Part shown: positions 10,758 through 22,894 of the stretch, one piece after another
How positions within the stretch are numbered: position 1 is the stretch's first letter
Layout of the letters: each line of letters starts with the position of its first letter
Assembly: GCA_947311845.1 (NCBI GenBank)
Contig: CAMZMU010000027.1
Location: forward strand, 27,080,271-27,144,270
DNA: 64,000 bases
Source: Poa pratensis
Taxonomy: Eukaryota > Streptophyta > Magnoliopsida > Poales > Poaceae
Reading direction: 5' to 3'
The notes under the pieces: generated by a model
Told to the model about the DNA's origin: nothing
What the model saw: the letters and a program-made list of their open reading frames with translations, nothing else
Databases searched by the model: none
Translations under genes and position numbers: made by a program

Positions 10758-12122
10758 AGAAAGGACAAGGATGTCGCCTAGAGGGGGGGGGGGGGGGGTT
10801 GAATAGGCGATTTAAAACTTTTCCGGTTTAGGCTTGATAAATCCGGAATAAAAGTAGGTGTTTTAATTTAACAAACATAAAACCTAAATATACTAGATTC
10901 ACCTATGTGCACCAACAACTTATGCTAACCAAGACAAGTAACAAGGTGATAACAAGATATAGACTTCAAGCACAAAGGCTATCACAATGTAATTGCATAA
11001 GTAAAGAGCTTGTGTATAGAAATAACCGAGGCACGCGGAGACAATGATGTATTCCTGAGTTCCTCCTTTTGAGGGGAGTACGTCTCGTTGGAGGGGTGTG
11101 AGTTTCAAACTCAAGACGCCACAAATGGCCTCACCCTATTCTCCAATGAACCTTGCCCAAAAGTTTGATTCACCTTCCACTATTGATTTCCTTTTGGACA
11201 GAAATCGAGTCCCTTACAACGATCTTGAGGCACAACCCACAAAAGAATTGGGAGCTCCCAAGTGACCACAAAAGGTCTCAATCACCGTATAGGGTCCAAC
11301 GATCCAAGAGTAACAAGCTCACGAACTTTCACTTCCACGAAATCTCGTAAAGAAAACAAACCGATACAACAAAATGCAATGGCAAGAACACAAGAAGTGC
11401 TCAAGTCCTTCACTCCTAAATCCCACCAAAAGCAACTAATACTTGTGGGGCGAGAAGAGAGGATGAACAAATAAGAAAACCACACAAGAACTCCAAGATC
11501 AAGATCTACAAGGTTCCCCTCACTTAGAAGAGGGATGGATTGGTGAAAATGTAGATCTAGATCTCCTCTCACTTTTCCCTCAAAGATATGAAGAATCATT
11601 GGAGGGATTGAGAGATAGCGAGCTTTTGGAGGTCAACAATGGAGGTCAAAACTTGCAAGAAAGGTTAGGGAACCATTGGAGAAGAAGGCCCCTTAAATAG
11701 GTCACCTCAATATCCAACCGTTGGGTGCAGATTCGTGTCGGGGCGGTACTACCACTAGACCCAGCGGTACTACTGCCCCTCAAGGAAGTTAGAACAGTAA
11801 AACATGCTGAAAACGGGCTCCAGGCAGCGGTACTACCGCCCCGGGCAGCGGTACTACGGCCCCGGCGGTACTACCGCTCCTGGTACCGCCGAAAACGGGC
11901 TTCTGTTTGCTCCGGCGGTACCTCGGGCGGTACCGGGGCGGTACCACCGCCCCTGGAAAACAGCAGGAACACCAAAACGACAATAACTTTTTGGATCCGG
12001 ACTCCGTTTTTCATGATCTTTGACTCGTTGGAATCACAACAACGAGCTTTACAAGAATATGCAGAGAAACATCATTGTCCAACAAGGGAGCATAAAACCA
12101 AATGGGGAAAGGTTAGACCTTC
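10758..12122 (-). mobile_element. Solo copia LTR, right half (part 1 of 2)
   Basis: This and 40184-40936 form a single LTR of about 2.1 kb on the minus strand, split by the gypsy element. In minus orientation it starts TGAAAGTGCATG at 40936 and ends at 10758 with CCTTTCT, where CA is expected, implying one mutated terminal base. The 5-bp duplication CTATG flanks it (10753-10757, 40937-40941), and no internal region or second LTR exists, so it is a solo LTR from intra-element recombination. It holds a poly-G run (10783-10798) where the copia LTR at 27190 has a C-run in the same terminal context. It also has a TATA-like TATTTAAG (about 11693-11702, minus). Confidence 0.85.
11735..11955 (-). repeat. 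Array of GCGGTACTACCGC palindromes in copia LTR
   Basis: About nine copies or half-copies of the palindrome GCGGTA-C-TACCGC lie within about 220 bp. In the LTR's own orientation they sit just upstream of its TATA-like box, the enhancer position in U3. The copia LTR at 27190 has an array of a different palindrome in the same place. Confidence 0.75.
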
Positions 12123-12583
12123 TGACAAGGATATACCCTTCGGGTACCCTACCATGAGGGTACCTGGTGGACATGATGAATAAAGCCCAATAATGAAGAC
12201 CACCGAAGCCCATGAAGGGAAGCCCAAGACGAAGGAGTACTTCCCAAGTTAGCATAGTCGGTTCGAACTTACCTTACATGTAAACCTAGTCGGTTACGTA
12301 CCCGAGACCTAGTCTCCTATATAAAGGCTGGAGGGTGACCAATCAAGGGACACACAATACTCTCGCACCAGAACCCAAGCAAGATCGACATCTTGCTTGG
12401 ACCTTGTAGCTCGCATATTCTCCAAACATCAATACAGACAAGCAGGACGTAGGGGTTTTACCTCATCGAGGGCCCTGAACCCCGCTTGTCAGCCGTCGAT
12501 ACTACTAACACTACACGTTCTCTACCCCATAATCTTAACCCTAGGTCCTTAACAATGGGTATTGCTGAGGACACCCCTCGTCA
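12123..12583 (+). mobile_element. 5' LTR of gypsy element 2
   Basis: Starts TGACAAGG and ends CTCGTCA; 461 bp. The promoter-like TATATAAAG is at about 12318-12326. It lacks a 10-bp segment (after GGGCCCTGAAC) that is present in the 3' LTR. Confidence 0.92.
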
Positions 12584-15353
12584 ATTGGCGCCGTCTGTTG
12601 GAATCGGTAGTGTTGGATCTACGGTTTCGCCGGCTTCATCACCAAACGGCAACTCGACGATCACATCTGCAAACGGCAACTCACCGGTCTCATCGCCAAA
12701 CGACAACTCGCCGATCGCACCCGCCAGCGACCAGTCGCCGGCAACATCAGCAAGCATCAGATCGATTGGCAACCACTCGCCAAACTCATCAGCGAAGATC
12801 GCATCGCCAAGGAGGATCGAATCACACTCGATGGAAGCTCAGGAGACTTTCGTCGGTCTCGATTCAGGTTTGGATATAACTGTTGGAAAATTCAATTTTT
12901 TCATCGACAAATTTGGTGTGCAGGACTTGATGGACCCGCTCGCGACTGAGACACTCGATGATCCATCGACTGCATCTGCACCACCGTCAACCTTGGCGGC
13001 AACTTCATCACAGATCAGGCCAATCTCTCCGGCTCACTCGTCTGCGGCAACCATGTCAACAGCGGAGCTCAATGAGTTCTTGGCAAACGAGTTCCCGGAT
13101 GACGAAGTTGAGTCTGCGTACCATGACAGCATCATCGAGTCAACCGGACCACTCGACATGGTGCTGGACTGCGACGACAACTACAACACATCCAACGAGG
13201 GCATAAACGACAGCATCAGCATCAACAACTTCGTCGGCCCAGAGATCTATGCAGATCACGAGCTCCTCATCAAAAACACAAACAACTTCGATGAAGCACT
13301 CGAAACACACATCGACTCCGACGAACACGGCGACAAACAGAACAACTCTGACATGAGCCTTGATGGCGACTTCGAGTCCATGACGGGCACTGACAGCACA
13401 CATACATACACTCGCAACATACCTCATCAGGTCTACGTCGCGTTCAGCGCAGAAACCGCAGCGGCAGCAGCCAGCCACAGGCCTACAGAGTTCCCATGCA
13501 CAGTAACCTTCCCGGATGGGGTCACAACTTTGACCATCACAGCCGCCATGGCCGCAAAAGCAGATAAAGCCATCAAGGAGTGCACGATGATGCCGCCAGA
13601 CACAACTCAAGAGGAGATGCTGACGTACCAGTACTTCAACTGGCAGGAGACGATTCGACTGCAAAACTATAGAGCGACACTCGAAGAACGCAAAAGACAG
13701 GCCAGCATCTCGAGTGTGCGACGGCGACAGCTATCCCTAAGCTCCACAAACGGTACAGAACCCAGAACCAGGTCAAGATTCGCAAATATTCCAGAAGGAG
13801 AAAGGTCGGGAGTTACTCGCAATCTAGATTTTTCGTTCGTGACGGTGGACGAGGAGGGAATACCAGTACCCAAGACAGCCGCGGGTGCCCTGCTTTCGCT
13901 GGGAGCCTACCTCAAAGCAACAGAACCTCCAGCAGGAGACCCGCAAGCGGCCCTGCATCGTCAGCAAATCAAATCACTCGCACTCGTAGCGCAGGCGCTG
14001 TAGCCCATTGTTCATCCTTCAGGAAGAACCCGAGATCATGACATAATCCACTCGCGCCGCGACGATCGTGATCATAACAGCCGCAGCCCTCGTAGGGACC
14101 GTACGCGACGGGATTCGGGTCATCACTGATCCAGCAGTCACAAGTCCAGAAGATCGGAAAGCAGTGAATCAGACTCCGAGCGCGATATCGGGCTCTGCAG
14201 AGCTCGATGCTTCAGCCGACGTATCCACGAGTCCCGGATGCCAAAGAAGTTCGGGTTAACATCAACACCAAAATTCAACTGCAAACAAGAGCCATCGGGC
14301 TGGTTGGAAGATTACAGACTGGCAGTCGCATGCCAACGCGGCTCAACGACAACTGCGATGCAGTACATACAGCTCATGCTCGAGGGCACAGCTCGCGACT
14401 GGCTCAAAGCGCTACCCGCATCTTCATACGACTCATGGGAACACTTCAGAGATGATTTCATCAAATACTTTGATCCGCTGTGTGAGCGACCAAAAACCTT
14501 CGAAGAACTAAGAACCTGCCTGCAAAGGCCTGAGGAATCACTCAGATCATACATACGGCGATGGACCACCATCCGCAACTCTGTTGGCACAATATCCGAA
14601 GATAGGGCTATGGACGCCTTCACCCAAGGGATCGCAAGGAAGGACTTCAGGGAAGCACTTGGTCGGAAGAAGCCAACATCCATGGCTCAGCTCATGAAGA
14701 CAGCGACTGAGTGGGCAGATGGCGAAGATTCGGTACGGCCCTCTCGAACAGGTTCTCCACACGACAACCACGAGGGTGGCAGTCGAAACCATCGGGATAG
14801 CTACAGATATGATCGCAGACGCAAGCGCAAAAACCGCTACAACGATGACGACAGATTAAACTTTGTTGCAGCTGGATTCTCTCAACCACGCGACAATCAC
14901 GAACAAAGCGACAGAAGAACTGACGATCGCCGCGACAGTCGAGACCGTGGCTCCGATGATCGCCGCGACAGTCGAGATCGCGGACAGCGAAGCGATAACT
15001 ACAAAAGGCAAGAATGGTGCAAACGCCCAGACCCTAAGGCCGAACGGTCAATCGAAGAAAAGATGGATGATGATTGCAGGTTCCACTTATTCAAAGGAGA
15101 CGACGGACAACTACGCTCCAACCACTCGCTAAGGAATTGTAGAGAATTCGACCTACTGGCGGTTGACTACATGATGCGACTCAAACAGGCAAGTCCTGCA
15201 CTCGTTCAGCCAACTCCTGCGCCCGTTCCACAAGCTCAGCCCGTCCCAGTACTCACATCTCCACCGCAGCAGAACACGGGAGGACACATAGCAGGGGCCA
15301 TACATCAGATGCCACAGGTGCACGAGAACTCATATCCCCAGACAATACCATGA
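12555..15353 (+). pseudogene. Gypsy gag, two in-frame stops
   Basis: One frame runs from an ATG inside the 5' LTR (12555) through the PBS to a stop at 15351-15353. It is broken by TAG at 14001-14003 and TGA at 14127-14129; the RS/RD-rich linker between the stops is still readable in the same frame. The N-terminal third is Ser/Asn/Pro-rich. The core (about 14270-14730) is a retrotransposon-gag capsid domain with GWLEDY, ARDWLKALP and LRSYIRRW motifs, followed by an Arg/Asp-rich nucleic-acid-binding tail with DRRDSRDRG repeats. Gag forms the cytoplasmic virus-like particle around the RNA. No CCHC knuckle was seen, as in many Tat elements. Confidence 0.85.
12585..12601 (+). promoter_or_regulatory. 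Primer-binding site of gypsy element 2
   Basis: TTGGCGCCGTCTGTTGG lies one base after the LTR end, the standard site for tRNA priming of minus-strand synthesis. The TGGCGCC core is shared with the non-coding element at 18508 (its site begins at about 19168). The tRNA was not identified by alignment. Confidence 0.75.
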
Positions 15354-15564
15354 AAAGTGTTTGTGGATTTTGGCAGGTTTTCGACTGACTTGTTCATTTT
15401 GCGGAGCGTGTCCAAGTAAAGCTATACTCCCAGAAGGCACAATACAACTCGACGTCACGTTCGGAGACCCGAGCCACTTCAGGACGGAGTCGATTGAGTT
15501 CGAGGTCGTCGACTAGAAATCACAGTACCATGCCATACTGGGGCGTCCAACGTTCGCTCGGTTC
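15354..15564 (+). pseudogene. Degenerate aspartic protease region
   Basis: The part expected to hold the D[ST]G active site is not readable. Only the downstream segment survives: LDVTFGDP, an in-frame TAG after FEVVD (about 15514-15516), then YHAILGRPTF. The active-site segment appears lost by deletion, so this copy could not process its own polyprotein. Confidence 0.6.
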
Positions 15565-17240
15565 ATGGCCGTACCACATTATGCCTACCTCAAGATGAAG
15601 ATGCCAGGACCCAAGGGGGTCATCACAATCAATGGAAACTTCCAAAGATCAGACGCGTGTGACCGTGATTTCAGCAAAATCTCAGAGATGTTCGGGATGG
15701 AGCAATCGTTTGCCGATTTGGCGCTCTCCAATGACCGAACATTATTACCAGAGCATAAGAAGCTTGCAGTCGACAGAGCATTCAGTGCAACAAACGACAC
15801 AAGGACACACCAGGTGCACCCGACTGATCCATCAAAGACAGTCAATGTGTCGTCGAGTCTAACTCCCGCATAGGAAGGCGCGCTTGTCGAATTCCTCCAT
15901 GAGAACTGGGAAATATTTGCATGGTGTCCAGCTGACATGCCAGATATTCCCAGGAAATTTGCCGAGCACTCCCTACAAACCTTTCCAGGAGCCAAGCCAG
16001 TCAAACAAACAATACGTCGCGTCTCAGGACCTAAAAGAGACGCCGTAGAAGCAGAAGTCGACAGATTACTTGCCGCAAAATTCATCCGAGAAATCAAGAA
16101 GTCAGATTGGGTAGCCAACCCCGTTCTAGTGGAGAAAAAGAACTCCGATATCCTTCGGATGTGCATGGATTTCACCGCTCTCAATAAATGCTACCCAAAG
16201 GATCACTTCCCGTTGCCACGCATCGATCAGATAATCGACTCTACCGCCGGGTGCGCTCGACTGTCCTTCCTGGACGTGTACTCGGGGTATCATCAGATAA
16301 GGATGAAAGAGGAAGACGAAGAAAAAAGGCCTTCATAACCCCACTCGGGGTCTACTGCTACACCACAATGCCCTTCGGGCTCAAGAACACAGGCGCAACA
16401 TACCAGCGTATGATGCAGAACTGCCTCAAGGATCAAATCGGACGCAACGTCCAGGTCTACATCGATGACATAGTAATAAAAACAAAAGATGAAGATGCGC
16501 TCCTCGCAGATCTGTGGGAGACATTTGCAAACCTCAAGCGTTTTCATATCAAACTCAACCCCAAGAAGTGCACGTTCGGTGTTCCAGCCGGGCAACTATT
16601 GGGTTACTTGGTCTCAGCCCGGGGAATCGAGGCAGACCCGGAGAAGATACAAGCCATCCTCACAATGGAAAGGCCCGCAAAGCTACACGACGTACAAAAG
16701 CTCGCCGGTTGGGTGGCGGTACTCTGTCGATTCATCAGCAAGCTAGGCGAAAAGGTGCTTCCACTCTATCAACTGATGAAGAAAGCCGACAAATTCGAGT
16801 GGACAGCAGAAGCCGAGGCTGCCTTCATCGACCTCAAGAGAATTCTCACAAGACCTCCGATCCTGGTTGCACCAAGGGAGCGCGAGCCCTTATATCTATA
16901 CATCTCAGCCACCAATCGAGTGGTGAGTACCGTACTGGCGGTTGAACGAAGGGAAGAAGGACACGCCCAAAGCATACAGAGACCAGTTTACTACGTGAGC
17001 GAGGTCCTCTCCATATCAAAACAGCGGTACCCGCATTATCAGAAGTTGGCATACGCCGTATTCATGACTTCCAGAAAACTGACGCACTACTTCATAGAGC
17101 ACCCGATAACCGTAATCAACAAATCGGCAATCGGTGACATCCTCACAAACCCCAACGCAACGGGAAGAGTCGCAAAGTGGCTCATCGAGCTGGCACCAAG
17201 GGACATCAAGTATGAACACCCGGAGGCCATCAAAGACAAT
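15565..17240 (+). pseudogene. Gypsy reverse transcriptase and RNase H
   Basis: The sequence runs in frame from the protease-RT linker (MPGPKGVITI) with a stop at 15871-15873. It continues through the RT fingers (LRMCMDFTALNK, HFPLPRIDQIID, LSFLDVYSGYHQI). A one-base deletion near 16325 moves it into another frame for FITPLG and the catalytic YIDD (16458-16469). The connection (LNPKKCTFGV, LLGYLVSARGIE) and a first RNase H-like domain follow to about 17240. RT copies the genomic RNA into cDNA inside the particle. At about 17240 the frame jumps directly into the integrase core: the second (archaeal-type) RNase H known in the Tat lineage and the integrase zinc finger are missing, consistent with an internal deletion. 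Confidence 0.85.
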
Positions 17241-18110
17241 ACCATTGGCTTGGCCTTTTGCCCAATGGGGCCTCAACATGGTTGGCCCACTCAAAAGATC
17301 TTCGCATGGAGGGCATACTCACCTATTGGTGGCAGTCGACAAATTCACAAAGTGGATTGAAGCAGTCCCTATCACAAGTTTGACTGCTTCTACAACAGTT
17401 AACTTCATAAAATCCATCATATATCGCTTCGGGGTCCCAAGTAGCATCATAACAGACAATGGACAAACTTCACGGCTGAAGAATTCCGCTCCTTTTGCAA
17501 GGAACAAGACATCCAGCTCAACTACGCATCAGTTGCGCACCCGCAATCCAATGGCAAAGTCGAAAAGGCCAATGGGCTCGTATGCAGCGGCATCAAGAAA
17601 CGTCTTCTAGTGCCACTCAGAAGGGCCGCGGGTGCTTGGGTTGAAGAACTTCCATCAGTGCTCTGGAGTTTGCGCACAACCCCAAACGCTTCAACACAAT
17701 TCACACAGTTCTTTATGGTGTATGGTGCAGAGGCAATACTGCCATCAGACGTAAGATTCAACACACCAAGAGTTGGAGCATACAACGAGGAAGACTCGGA
17801 GGAGGCACTCGAAAATGCAGTCGACTTGCTAGAGGAAGCACGAAACACGGCCCTGTCCCGCACAGATGTTTACCAGCAGGACCTCCGCAACTATCCCAGC
17901 CGTCGACTGCGCACAAGATCTTTTATGGTGGGTGACTTAGTACTTCGACTGAAACAGAAGAAGGTGCACAAGCTTGCTTCTCCGTGGGAAGGACCCTTCA
18001 TCATTACAGAAGTCATCGGTGGCGGAGCCTATCGCCTGAAGCACGCGAAGACAGGAGAGCTATCGCATAATCCATGGAACGTGGCGCATCTGCGTCGCTT
18101 CTATGCTTAG
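17241..18110 (+). pseudogene. Gypsy integrase lacking its zinc-binding N-terminus
   Basis: The core starts at WPFAQWGLNMVGPL and includes LLVAVDKFTKWIEA and GVPSSIITDNG, so both expected catalytic Asp contexts are present. A one-base loss near 17462 shifts the frame. It resumes with HPQSNGKVEKANG (expected catalytic Glu) and the GPY-like C-terminal part down to WNVAHLRRFYA and a stop at 18108-18110. The HHCC N-terminal domain is absent because of the deletion at about 17240. The last 180 residues closely match the integrase end at 3-551. Confidence 0.88.
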
Positions 18111-18364
18111 CCTTCTTAGTCGCCCATGTAATAGCGCGTAATGTCAAAAGACCAGCAGGTTTCAGACGCACTCTTTCCCTTTCCAGGGCACCTGAGAGGA
18201 CTGGAAGGGTTTTAATGAGGCGGCTTGCTTGTCAAATACTGAAGTTGGAATACAAAATAATGTTCCTCCATATTTTCTTTGCATATTTTACTTCGTCCCA
18301 CTCGAATGCTCGGGTGACGGTTCACCACATATTACGTTTCGCAGAACATTTTATCTCAGCCACA

Positions 18365-18507
18365 CCCGCTCACTCGGGGGCTGCGTCATGAAAAGTTGCC
18401 TCATACAAGTATAACATATACCCCACTCGATATACTCGGGGCTGGGTATTCATAAGTTTACAAAGTAAATCATTACATACACCCCACTCGATATACTCAG
18501 GGGCTGG
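18365..18507 (+). repeat. PPT-like tandem repeats in gypsy 3' UTR (left of insertion)
   Basis: Units of about 65 bp contain CCCCACTCGATATACTCGGGGGCTGG followed by a common AT-rich spacer (split here: CCCCACTCGATA plus the purine tract). They resume after the inserted element at 23484-23610. The non-coding LTR element landed inside one unit, in the motif GCTGG. Confidence 0.75.
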
Positions 18508-19166
18508 TGTCGGGGGAATACCTAATTGAGTATGAGCCGACGTACGAACTTATCAAGACATAAGCTGGTGGAGACTTATCAAGACATAAGCTGTTGGTGC
18601 GGCTTAACTGGCGCGGCTTATCTGGTGCGGCTTATCTGGTGCGGCTTAACTGGCGCGGCTTATCTGGTGCGGCTTAACTGGCGCGGCTTAACTGGCGCAT
18701 ACTTAACTGGCGCAGACTTAACTGGCGCAAACTTATCTGGCGCAGACTTATCTGGCAGGAGAAGACATAACTTGGAAGACACGAAATTACATTACTTAGT
18801 CTCCAAGTAGGACTCCGGCTCATACTTTCCTTGGGAGAGAAGTTTTCTTGTAACCTTTCGAGCCATCGTCTTTATAAGGTGGACTCCAAGGGCCTAGAAC
18901 CCCAAGCTAAGAAACCCTAGATCTCATACATCTAGAGATAGGCGACTTGACACATCGGTCGCCAACTCCATTGTAACACCATATTCATATCAATACCAAT
19001 CTAGGATAGGCAGGACGTAGGTCTTTACCTCACATTGAGGGGCCGAACCTGGGTAAAAAACATTGTCTTCTCGTGCCCTGCGATCTTTAGCTCGGAGATG
19101 CTTGATCGCTTAATCCCCAACTCTATGAAGTCATCTCCATGACATCTGCGTGACAATCCCACGACA
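18508..19166 (+). mobile_element. 5' LTR of the non-coding element (659 bp)
   Basis: Carries 11 tandem 14/15-bp units (18599-18756), a TATA-like TTTATAAGG near 18870 and the TGTCG...CGACA inverted ends. Confidence 0.9.
18599..18756 (+). repeat. 14-15-bp tandem repeat in LTR (11 units; 6 in the partner LTR)
   Basis: Seven 14-bp units of GCGGCTTAACTGGC type are followed by four 15-bp units of GCAGACTTAACTGGC type. The 3' LTR (22986-23073) has two 14-bp and four 15-bp units. The 5 x 14 bp difference equals the whole 70-bp length difference between the LTRs. Confidence 0.92.
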
Positions 19167-22100
19167 GTTGGCGCCCACCGTGGGGCCTGCGGTCAAGAGT
19201 GTCATGTTCCAAGCAGGATCTGTGCCAGGGGCGGAGGATCGCGCCGGCGTTTCAAGCTAGGCGACTTCAAAAATCTTGGCGACTTCATTGCCGCGCCGTT
19301 TCAAGCTCGGCGATATGAACATCTACATCAAGATCTACCTCAAGCTCGAGGAGAAAGCATGGAAAAATTTGACCGCGGGATTCGGGGCTCAATTTCCATA
19401 ACGCCCCTCATGCACGGGTTGCAGGACAGCAGCAACGTCCGTGTTGCGGACCTCACCGACGGCGGCTCAAAACTCATCTCGATGATCCCTTCGGTGGAAA
19501 GATGCAAATAAGAGTTTCCTAGCAGCTGTCCAAAGCGCATCGGATTCCAACGGTTAGATCTCCGTGGCCGACTCAAACACTGAAGCCCTATGGAAAGCTG
19601 ACGGAACTCCGCGCGACTTTGGGAAATTAATTATCGAGGTCGACTCGGACATCAATTTGAAGATCCCTCTGGTGAAAACCTGCGGAATACAATCCCGAAG
19701 CCCTCCAAGAAATTTGAGACAATTCCAATGATTGGATCTCCGTCGGCGGCTCGCGCACTGCAGCAAGTTTTGTATTTAGGCAAAGTCATGAATTCTCTGT
19801 TGACGACTTCAGCGACGCCCTCGTGGGCTGCGACTCAAAACCTGCAAACCCAAAGTAGGTCAACCAAAGAAGGAAGCAGCCCACCAGCCGGGTCAAATCC
19901 GGAGTCATGTCCGACTAAAAGTGCTACTTCAATCCATGTAAGGAATACGTCCGCATGATCAGGAAAGGAATTAGATCAGAAGGAAGGAAAAACGAAGTGA
20001 TCTGGAGATTCGTCCTGTATGGACAACCCAACCTGCTAGCTTATTATTGCATGGACATCAACGTGAAAGCCAGCCCTGATATTATATCACCTCGATGACT
20101 CGCACATGGACCAAGGAAAGCCAATCAAAGGAAGCGATTACTAATTGGAACAAGTATATGTACAAGCATCATGCGAGTCAAAGGGCTGGTCACGTCAAAA
20201 ACAAAAGAGAAAGAGAATGCAAATTGAGTACTACAAGCTACTGCTCCATGGAAAGCTCACGAAAAAAGAGAAAAAAGGGTCATTGTATGAACGATCATCT
20301 CGAGTTATCAACACGCGACTCCAAAAATCAGCTGTGACACTGCGACTCAAACAGTTGGATGGCTTGGACGCGGAAGTACGTCCGGCTTGACGCATTGGCT
20401 CCAGATTAGTCGATTCTGACGACGGTCCGCCGCTTACTCTACATCATAAAGTCGCCGTGGACAAATTTCGACCACACCACGGACAACGACTTCTGCTCCG
20501 CCGCACGACGATTTTGACCTCACATCACGATCAAATCGCATCGTCAACGCTAGGAGAATAAAACAAGCTAAGTTGCTATCAAGCTCAAACTTTACAGCAT
20601 TTTACTTTATCAGTTAATATTGAGTTTCACGCATATCTAGTTTATGCGGCTTATTACTCATATCTAGTTTATTATGCCTTTTTTTATTAATGTCTTTGCG
20701 ATTTAAATTATATCATATCGCATACTTTAATTCATATCAGCTTTTGTAGATTTAATTACATCTACTTCTCAATACATTCAAATAAGAGTTCTTTATAACT
20801 CGCATTGCAAAGTCTAGCTATTTACAGCTTGCATTGAATATCAAGATCATCACTACATGTTCAAGCATTGATATTCGGCGATTCATTTGTCATTCTATGA
20901 CTTATCATTATATCAGTTTATGACTGATCGTTATATAATTTCATGATTTATCATCATATCATTTTATTAATCATCATCGACTTATTGTCATATCAATTTA
21001 TGAGCCGCATAGCGATTTCCCCCGTATCATTTTATGAGTCGCAGACAGCTCATCATTACATCAGTTTATGAGTCATTAGTGAATCATTATCTTATCAATA
21101 TTTGAGTTGAAACAGGTGACTCGATGTACCACATCTACAGCTAATCAGAACTGGTTATCATCAAAGCTAATTAGAGCTCGTCACGGCTATTGCAGCCAAT
21201 AAAAGCAATAATCCTGGTTATACTCGCCTTAAGTCAGAAGTATCTTTCCACTATGCGGCCAAAGTACTGGGGTGCGGTGTCAATCGAGTGTGATCACCTA
21301 TCATGGCCGCCAACTACCCTGAACACGCATTTTTTACCTGGGAAATACTGAGCCGCGCGAAGATCTACTTAACGGTAATAGAGATAATTCAGAAGGACTA
21401 AAGTACCCGCGTGTGGCGTCAATCGAGTCTGATGCCTATCATGGCCGTTCTCGACCCTGAACACACATTAGAATCGGGAAATACTGAGTCAAAGTACCAT
21501 ATGCTATCATGCATCGTACAATATGCTATCATGCATCTTACCAGTTGCTATCATGCAACTAAGTTGCTATTACGCAACCATTTGCTATCATGCAGATTAC
21601 AACATGCTATCATGCGACATACCATTTGTTATTATGCAGATTATACTATGCTATCATGCAGGGTACCATATGCTATTATGCGGAGTACTAACTTTTTATC
21701 ATAATTATTACCAGCCGCCAAGGCTAACATATTATCATCATTGCTTCCTTGGGGGCTTTGCTTTTTGATTTAACAGGAACCTATAACTCGGCCATATGAG
21801 TTTGAATTGGCACGACCAGATTTTTTATGATTGAGATAATTATCTCCTAATATCGGCTGATAAAGCCACCATTATTTATTTATTTTCAGCCACATCAAGT
21901 GGAATTTTTAAGGATGACTCCTTAATTTATATCTAGAGTCTTGACTTGAATTATCTTTTTTCCTAGCAGCTCAACTAATACTTCACAGTTCGGAGTTTAT
22001 AAGCGGCTTTGCCCTACTCCAAGTATTATTGTTTACTTGTGGCAACAATATTTGCTCAATATATTGCAGGATCAAATTGCAATGATATGCCATCAAGCAG

Positions 22101-22894
22101 GATAATGAAATCATGCCTGCTTAATGTCTGGGGGCTAGGACAATTAAATGTTTGTCTAACTTGCGATATTTTTGAGTCCCGAGCAGCATGATCAAGCATG
22201 CAACCCGGCCCTCGGGGGCTACATATCCACCATATCTGGCGGTCTTTATTATACTCATAAACCATGTTTATATGCAGATTTCATTTTTTGCAGCACATGA
22301 GAATATATATATCCATTTGCGAGTCAAATTAGCGACTCACGGTTTTTTTATTCAATCAGTGGCTATATACCCTTGAGCCGCCATGTTTCAACATGCATTC
22401 AGATGGCTCATCATGATAACATGACAGATTATTATTCTAATGATTGACCAGCTTATTTATGCTTACGGTCTTTTATGCTTCGATGTCTATGACTCAGCAC
22501 CTTATACACATTTGGCTAATATATCTTGATGCTCATAAGTTATTCTTATGATTTCAGCTCAGTCTTACATCCAACAGGAAAAGGTGGTTTTCACCAAAGG
22601 CTTCGCCGACACCTTATATAAATTTTCGTGGAGAACTTATCGCGATTCTGCTGATTCAATGCGACTAAACAGAAGTGTTCAAATAGCAAGTGAGGAAGAC
22701 TTGTGCATGGCCTCGAATGCCAGTGATAGTACATCAACAAACATCTTCTACATTAGCAGCTCAATAAGCCGCTACGCTAGCGCCTCATCATCAGTAAGTC
22801 ACCAATCTCTACATACTCAAGTCGGCAAAATCATCAACATCAAGTCAAGATCTTCCGCCTGACTCTACGAATCACCCGGAAGCTTGGGGGCTAA
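19167..22894 (+). other. Non-coding interior of the LARD-like element
   Basis: It begins with the PBS-like site. GC-richer, GGCGACTT-rich sequence runs to about 20,540, then it becomes AT-rich. It contains a direct repeat of about 95 bp (about 21269-21362 and 21403-21500) and the 22-bp array at 21497. No RNA gene or protein recognised. Confidence 0.6.
21497..21690 (+). repeat. About nine imperfect 22-bp repeats (TATGCTATCATGCA core)
   Basis: Successive units share TGCTATCATGCA with variable 8-10 base spacers. It lies inside the non-coding element, in a possible dimerisation or packaging region. Function unknown. Confidence 0.8.

Noticed and set aside
10783..10798. Run of 16 G as a possible assembly fault or G-quadruplex signal
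   Set aside because: It corresponds to the C-run present near the end of the related copia LTR (28389-28398); an inherited LTR feature, though its length may be unstable.
13140..13664. 174-codon minus-strand frame over gag
   Set aside because: Shadow of the gag reading frame; Cys/Val-rich composition caused by the complementary codons.
18599..18756. Regular short repeats that could suggest a CRISPR array
   Set aside because: Contiguous 14-15-bp units without spacers inside an LTR of a plant retrotransposon; not a CRISPR.
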